A stretch of DNA of 9,778 nucleotides from an uncultured Clostridia bacterium (GTDB lineage: Bacteria; Bacillota; Clostridia; Christensenellales; Borkfalkiaceae). The DNA lies in NCBI GenBank assembly GCA_947629725.1, contig CANREU010000050.1:1-9778 (forward strand). The letters run 5' to 3'. The first letter of the stretch is position 1. The number at the start of each line of letters is the position of its first letter. Both the position numbers and the translations under genes were made by a program. Positions 7,901-9,778 of this stretch are shown in pieces. Under the pieces are notes generated by a model. That model ran no database searches. It was not told the origin of the DNA and saw only the letters and a list, made by a program, of their open reading frames with translations.

Positions 7901-9778
7901 ACGGTGTAGCTGCCCGCGTCGAGATAGCGGGAGTTCGTGATATGCCCTTCCGCGTCGGTGAGAACAAACGTCATGGTGAACACGTCGCCCGCGGAGAGGT
8001 CGGGTGCCGACCACGAGGGCGTGAGGATGGTGCCTTCGCCGTAAGTGAGGTCGCCGTAGGTTTGCTTCTGCGCGGCGATCTCGATCTCCACCTCGCGGGG
8101 GCTTATTTTATAGGTGCCCTCCGTGAAGTGCACGTTGTAGTTGAGCTGGTTCGCGTTGTAGGAGCCCGTGATACGGTATTCGCCCGCGTCCGTGCCCGCC
8201 TCGCGGGTGAACACGATGTCGAGCCCGACCATATCACTTGTAGACTTCAGATAGTCGCCGGGAAGGAGCGCGTCTACCATTCCGTCGGCCGCTTCGGGGA
8301 TGGGCAGATCGTCGTCGCCGTAGTAGAGATGGCCGTCCGTGCCCACGCTCGGCGCGGTGACGGTGATCTCCTTCGGCGTAATGCGGAGGGTGCCCGGGAG
8401 CACGGAGACCGTGAGAGACTCTTCGTCCACTCTACCCGTGATGGCATAGCTCCCGACGCCGAGATAATAGGTGCCGTTCTTGCCGCCGTACCAATTCCCA
8501 GACGAAACGCCGATCGTGATCGTGACGGAGAACTCTTTGAGTGCTTCGTAAGCGGCCTGCTTTTCGGCGTTGTCGCCCGCCTTGAATTCGACAGTAAGGA
8601 GCTTATCAAGCCAACCCGTGACGAGGCTGCCGTCAAATTCGCCGAAGCCTTCCGCCGAAACTTTCCAATCCGCACCGCTGTTTTCGCGCGATACTTTATA
8701 GGTACCCGCGAGCTTGTTGAGGGTCTCTGCCTTTTCTTCTGCCGAAATGTTGCCGTAGACCGTCTCGAGCTCGCTTGCGTTGAGTTGCACGACCACGCTG
8801 TCGAGCGAGAGAACGGTGTACACCCCGGGAACGAAGTTGAGGGTGTAGTAGTCGGCATTTGTTTCAAGCCCGCTCGGCTGGTAAGTCCTCGGGTTCGCCG
8901 CGATCTCATAGACGCCCGCCTCGAGGTCATTGTAAGGAGTGGGCGTTTCCGCGCTCTGCGTGTAAATGGCGAGCGTGAGGCCGAAGAATTCCGCGAGGTC
9001 GCTTTGTCCCCTGTCCGCTTCCGCGAGAGAATAGCCCGCCGCGAGCGAAACGGTGAGGTCCGCTTGAGCGGCGCCGTGGTAGCTTGCCGCGGACGTGATG
9101 ACAAGGCGAATTTCGCGCTTGGTGATCTCATAGCCCTCTTCTCCGCCAAAGGAGACGAAGCCCTCCTTTCCGGCATACGAGGTGTTGTCGATATGCTCCT
9201 CCTCGCGCCCTTCCATCACGAAGGTGAAGGTGTAGTTGCGGTTGTTCCCCTGCGCCACGATCTCATAGCTCCCGGGAACGGCGGGACCGCCCACCACCAC
9301 GGAGAGCCGCACGCGGAGGGAATCGCTCTCGACAAGGCCGGTCTTCTCCCCTTCGTTGAACTCCTCCACCGTGTACTGCGCGGGGGTGGCGTACCCGTCG
9401 CCGATCGTGAGCGGGTCGCCGTAGGCACTCTGCGCCTTCTTCACGGTGACCGTGACGGGGCGGGGCGTGATCTTATAGACGCCCGTATCTTCGTCCCCGC
9501 CGTCCCGCTTGAAGGTGACTTCGTAGTTCTTCGTCGTCGCCGTGCCGTGGATAAGGTACTCGCCGACCTCGCTGCCCGCATCGCGGGAGAGAGAAACTTC
9601 GAGAACGCTCTTGTCTTCGCTATACGCGAGGTCGCCCTCTTCCACACTCCAAGTAAGTTCGGCGTCGCTTCTCGCGCCGTAGACCTGCGACGCCTTCTCG
9701 ATCGTCACCGTGATAGGCTTGGGCTTCACGGTTACATTGAGCGTGACGGACATCTCCTTCCTGTTTTCGGCGGGATAG
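1996..9778 (-). CDS. Giant MBG/YDG-repeat cell-surface protein, C-terminally membrane anchored; N-terminus outside window
   Basis: This is a partial gene whose frame is open from the window edge to the TAA at 1996-1998. Residues here are numbered from the in-window Met at 9753, which gives 2585 residues. Residues 12-2466 are 25 tandem MBG-type beta-sandwich units. Residues 2467-2550 form a distinct Ig-like domain. Residues 2555-2579 are a hydrophobic helix, followed by GKKKRK at the C-terminus. No LPXTG-type sorting motif precedes the helix, so anchoring is probably by the helix itself. That Met is unlikely to be the true start: the eight codons before it read YPAENRKE, which together with MSVTLNVTV looks like the end of a preceding repeat-type domain; no signal peptide follows; and the purine-rich AGGAAGGAG abuts the ATG with almost no spacer. 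MBG/YDG repeats occur in large surface and adhesin-like proteins, so a stalk or adhesin role is likely. No ligand-binding or catalytic domain is visible in this part. Confidence 0.93.
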   Translation of the reverse strand, partial: YPAENRKEMSVTLNVTVKPKPITVTIEKASQVYGARSDAELTWSVEEGDLAYSEDKSVLEVSLSRDAGSEVGEYLIHGTATTKNYEVTFKRDGGDEDTGVYKITPRPVTVTVKKAQSAYGDPLTIGDGYATPAQYTVEEFNEGEKTGLVESDSLRVRLSVVVGGPAVPGSYEIVAQGNNRNYTFTFVMEGREEEHIDNTSYAGKEGFVSFGGEEGYEITKREIRLVITSAASYHGAAQADLTVSLAAGYSLAEADRGQSDLAEFFGLTLAIYTQSAETPTPYNDLEAGVYEIAANPRTYQPSGLETNADYYTLNFVPGVYTVLSLDSVVVQLNASELETVYGNISAEEKAETLNKLAGTYKVSRENSGADWKVSAEGFGEFDGSLVTGWLDKLLTVEFKAGDNAEKQAAYEALKEFSVTITIGVSSGNWYGGKNGTYYLGVGSYAITGRVDEESLTVSVLPGTLRITPKEITVTAPSVGTDGHLYYGDDDLPIPEAADGMVDALLPGDYLKSTSDMVGLDIVFTREAGTDAGEYRITGSYNANQLNYNVHFTEGTYKISPREVEIEIAAQKQTYGDLTYGEGTILTPSWSAPDLSAGDVFTMTFVLTDAEGHITNSRYLDAGSYTVQFTLAAGATSKAENYKFTFKYTLGGESRDISADAGALTGTVANGYEVTARKISITFSDVIRSYGTVTADESAYASLNEASSWIVTGLAEARDIDDVFEKGASVFSVNFNGAEGWVPVGQYDIQFADESNGNYTVSFEGAPKFIIEKTAVTFRIGGLANKTYGEAAEVLSEVWVAAKAAYEGGTGYKKSDSRNNAVEFYYLNSLFVTVVFPADFDFTADGALADFVRSLENFSFYYADAEGRQVTPEQAAKIAAGQYSVRLNSDAANYTVSTQYGTLLVSPKAVTVVIGTDGKIEEEYGSVQFTQETKETSYWHLKEEGSLAFTDTAADLLITLTRPIGNSAGNYLVTGTCGNPNYTVTFEGDNIYTVTPKTIEVTLTSFEREYGETPDLTACWSVDESKLVSGDKKEGLGVVLSLLRNGAPATLNDYSHYNVGEYTIAGTGTNENYTLTFTEATFTVTARKISATVDSATAVYGDGTPNFSFTTDAGFPEGESKSVLTVEYTVGGEANARGHYDVKEGGYKITAQNTNPNYEVTFAEGTFTVQKRAVTITVSDISGAYGSARNSADFLNVTYTVVGSFADKENAGSLGVSFTLEGAEENAYLDAGAYALVGSWTGTEGFLAGNYDITFVGNYEGEGERDEHYRKAGLVTVTPKTVDVSLDDIIVLYGSGDPSVFAPEKVISASSMEEGKLRGLVGTDAWNSEDGVLFTFDVKRENKELSELGYGAYLLTVSVSGARKDNYNFTFTPANYFVCAIGLNVFLYDVENEDNIYGTFNAETFGDAYKNGIDGKEITFIYVDPDDPNNHELPDGESPESLKGKFTYSISDYNEGENLAVGRHSVVATFERTANYNVTVIPGRYVVYPASIEVTIDLNLLARSANTYTKVYDGQDVKLDDVTSKSPEVSITHGEIVGEDELVFTLTKAPGANVGEYVIVIALKAEKDNVLLASNYHITYGTGLYTITARPVTVAIAGQSAQYGSVALDGTKWSVSEETSEGRGLVAGESAEGLGVRLGLYEGNSPVADVGLATLPVGHYAIVGSWTNNNYEVTFTGGFTADGGDYDGKAGDFEVTGREVVLYAEGGTSVYGEEVTLPGWHLGNASSVLEGDEEDFRNGITVTVAGYAEGSNLTAGSHAVTVAYSSDPVYANYKITLEPANYEVTPRPITVSVESLREIYGVDRAAVLEKVTSSISENGLVKGDDLQFTYSVLQQEGGEAGSGPLDFGQYILRAALAPESEEAGRNYSISYSDGTLFIVSSSGIVIVVSPQSSAYGEELVDLNALNEAKTGYTVMGANAEEERALTVTLSYKVEDGFDNKHVGEHANVILAVVSGVSSDNLTIVYGTYTVTQREITVNVNSLTQVYGNEPTAWGWSVSDGTPLAPGEESTALGIGFTRDTGNGVGTYQIHGTWDNGNYNVTFTEATYEITARPITLVTEDHSSVYGAALAELTVRVLTEGGSLGLADGDELADLRLAIAISATWNTYLPYKEEGYDIVCSTSGRVGNYNITVRNEGKYTVEKREVTLKADSASSVYGTAAGPFTYTVTAGELAYGEQLTVTLAIKDHGADERLAVARYAIECTIAGITSSYSSYTPDLGNYRFTLEEGEFEVLQAKANIVVYRQSHYYGEDAFDTELGSAYTVSGLLEGDELRVTLTRVDGEGNEVHEFNVGTYRITGEGVNANYDVDVSEGVYEIVKRVLNVKIEDKRSVYGETPAPLTYTLKESLVAGDSESELQIALSLPGAGTLAAGSYTISGTSASAKYDVRFENGTYTVEKRTVEVQIEDKTSFYGEKLEDLTCVILGTLAPGDDIDDLGITLSLPAGELGAGSHIISGSSDSDNYNVVFLNGVYLISRASNRWETRFSIADWMEGDDVGEMVAPEARYGEAIVRYYTDLACTQELECDLKDAKAGTYYAQVYVEDSDNYSGIQPTVYEFHISAMPSVGAFAVLGVVEVAAFATMIGIAIHFGKKKRK
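1999..2091 (-). other. C-terminal membrane anchor of the giant repeat protein
   Basis: Residues 2555-2579 form a 25-residue uncharged-to-hydrophobic helix with a single internal Glu (VVEVAAF). GKKKRK follows and ends the protein. This is a stop-transfer arrangement with the basic tail in the cytoplasm and the repeats outside. The layout mimics a sortase signal (helix plus basic tail), but the residues before the helix (FHISAMPSVG) contain no LPXTG, NPXTN or close variant. Confidence 0.88.
2104..2355 (-). other. Membrane-proximal Ig-like domain, different from the MBG units
   Basis: Residues 2467-2550 start with NRWETRFSIADWMEGD and contain a YGEAIVRYYTD strand, AGTYYAQVYVEDSDNY and a final VYEFHIS strand. 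I recall this type of module (W...SI..W.yG....A.AkyG...y.y..d..., then AGtYyv.a.v..t.nY) as frequent next to the membrane or wall anchor of clostridial surface proteins. It lacks the MBG pattern of an R/K-led first strand and a central VYG. It probably caps the repeat array and spaces it from the membrane. Confidence 0.7.
2356..9720 (-). repeat. Array of 25 tandem MBG/YDG-type domain repeats
   Basis: Each unit follows one pattern: a first strand R/K-x-(V/I)-x-V, then YG (usually VYGE-like) after about ten residues, a central G-x-Y-x-(I/V), an NY-x-(V/I)-x-F strand, and a last strand G-x-Y-x-(I/V)-x-x ending next to the R or K of the next unit. Unit starts, numbered from the Met at 9753, are residues 12, 98, 213, 318, 461, 553, 668, 765, 899, 988, 1078, 1163, 1271, 1372, 1481, 1581, 1689, 1778, 1873, 1964, 2043, 2134, 2226, 2310 and 2389. 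Lengths run from 78 to 143. Units 4 and 8 are longest (143 and 134) and carry insertions. Unit 15 has the YDG variant (KVYDGQ). The units are strongly diverged, so the array is old; the C-terminal ones (20, 23-25) are the most compact and regular. At DNA level the most repeated block is CGCCGTAGAC-like, encoding the VYG core (for example 2781-2790, 3582-3591, 4644-4653). Confidence 0.9.

Noticed and set aside
8274..9176. A 300-codon minus-strand open frame within the repeat gene
   Set aside because: It is an out-of-frame shadow with Arg/Ser/Pro-rich low-complexity translation, overlapping clear MBG units in the main frame.
9751..9753. ATG as the true start of the giant gene, with AGGAAGGAG just upstream
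   Set aside because: The purine-rich stretch leaves almost no spacer, the frame stays open upstream with repeat-like residues (YPAENRKE), and no signal peptide follows. The GA-rich codons for RKE explain the apparent ribosome site.

Overview
The window holds the end of one apparent operon, read entirely on the minus strand, so the genes run from the right edge leftwards. The DNA is GC-rich, with a strong preference for G/C-ending codons. The gene content suggests an uncultured gut-type member of the Clostridia, perhaps Christensenellales or Oscillospirales. This rests on a giant MBG-repeat surface protein, a duplicated domain of a kind I recall only from hypothetical clostridial proteins, and a hairpin-rich extragenic element like the dispersed repeats of such genomes. 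It is an inference, because the window has no rRNA or phylogenetic marker gene.

Layout, right to left. From 9778 to 1996 runs one enormous open frame. It enters the window already open, so its N-terminus and any signal peptide lie outside. It encodes at least 2593 residues: 25 consecutive, diverged MBG/YDG-type beta-sandwich units of 78-143 residues (2356-9720), a different Ig-like domain (2104-2355), and a C-terminal membrane helix with the basic tail GKKKRK (1999-2091). After an 18-nt gap carrying a good Shine-Dalgarno site comes a 602-residue membrane protein (169-1977). It has one N-terminal transmembrane helix, an Ig/PKD-like domain, and two copies of a ~143-residue uncharacterised domain, each preceded by an acidic Pro/Glu/Ala linker. 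A strong intrinsic terminator (101-144) closes the unit. Left of it, and abutting its U-tract, is a GC-rich folded extragenic element (about 23-102).

The large gene looks like a cell-surface stalk or adhesin held in the membrane by its C-terminus. The smaller one is a bitopic membrane protein whose soluble part could lie on either side of the membrane. Their close spacing and shared terminator suggest joint expression and perhaps a joint function, but nothing in the sequence gives a substrate or activity. The long plus-strand open frames are codon-aligned shadows of these two genes. I found no RNA gene, CRISPR array, insertion sequence or origin.
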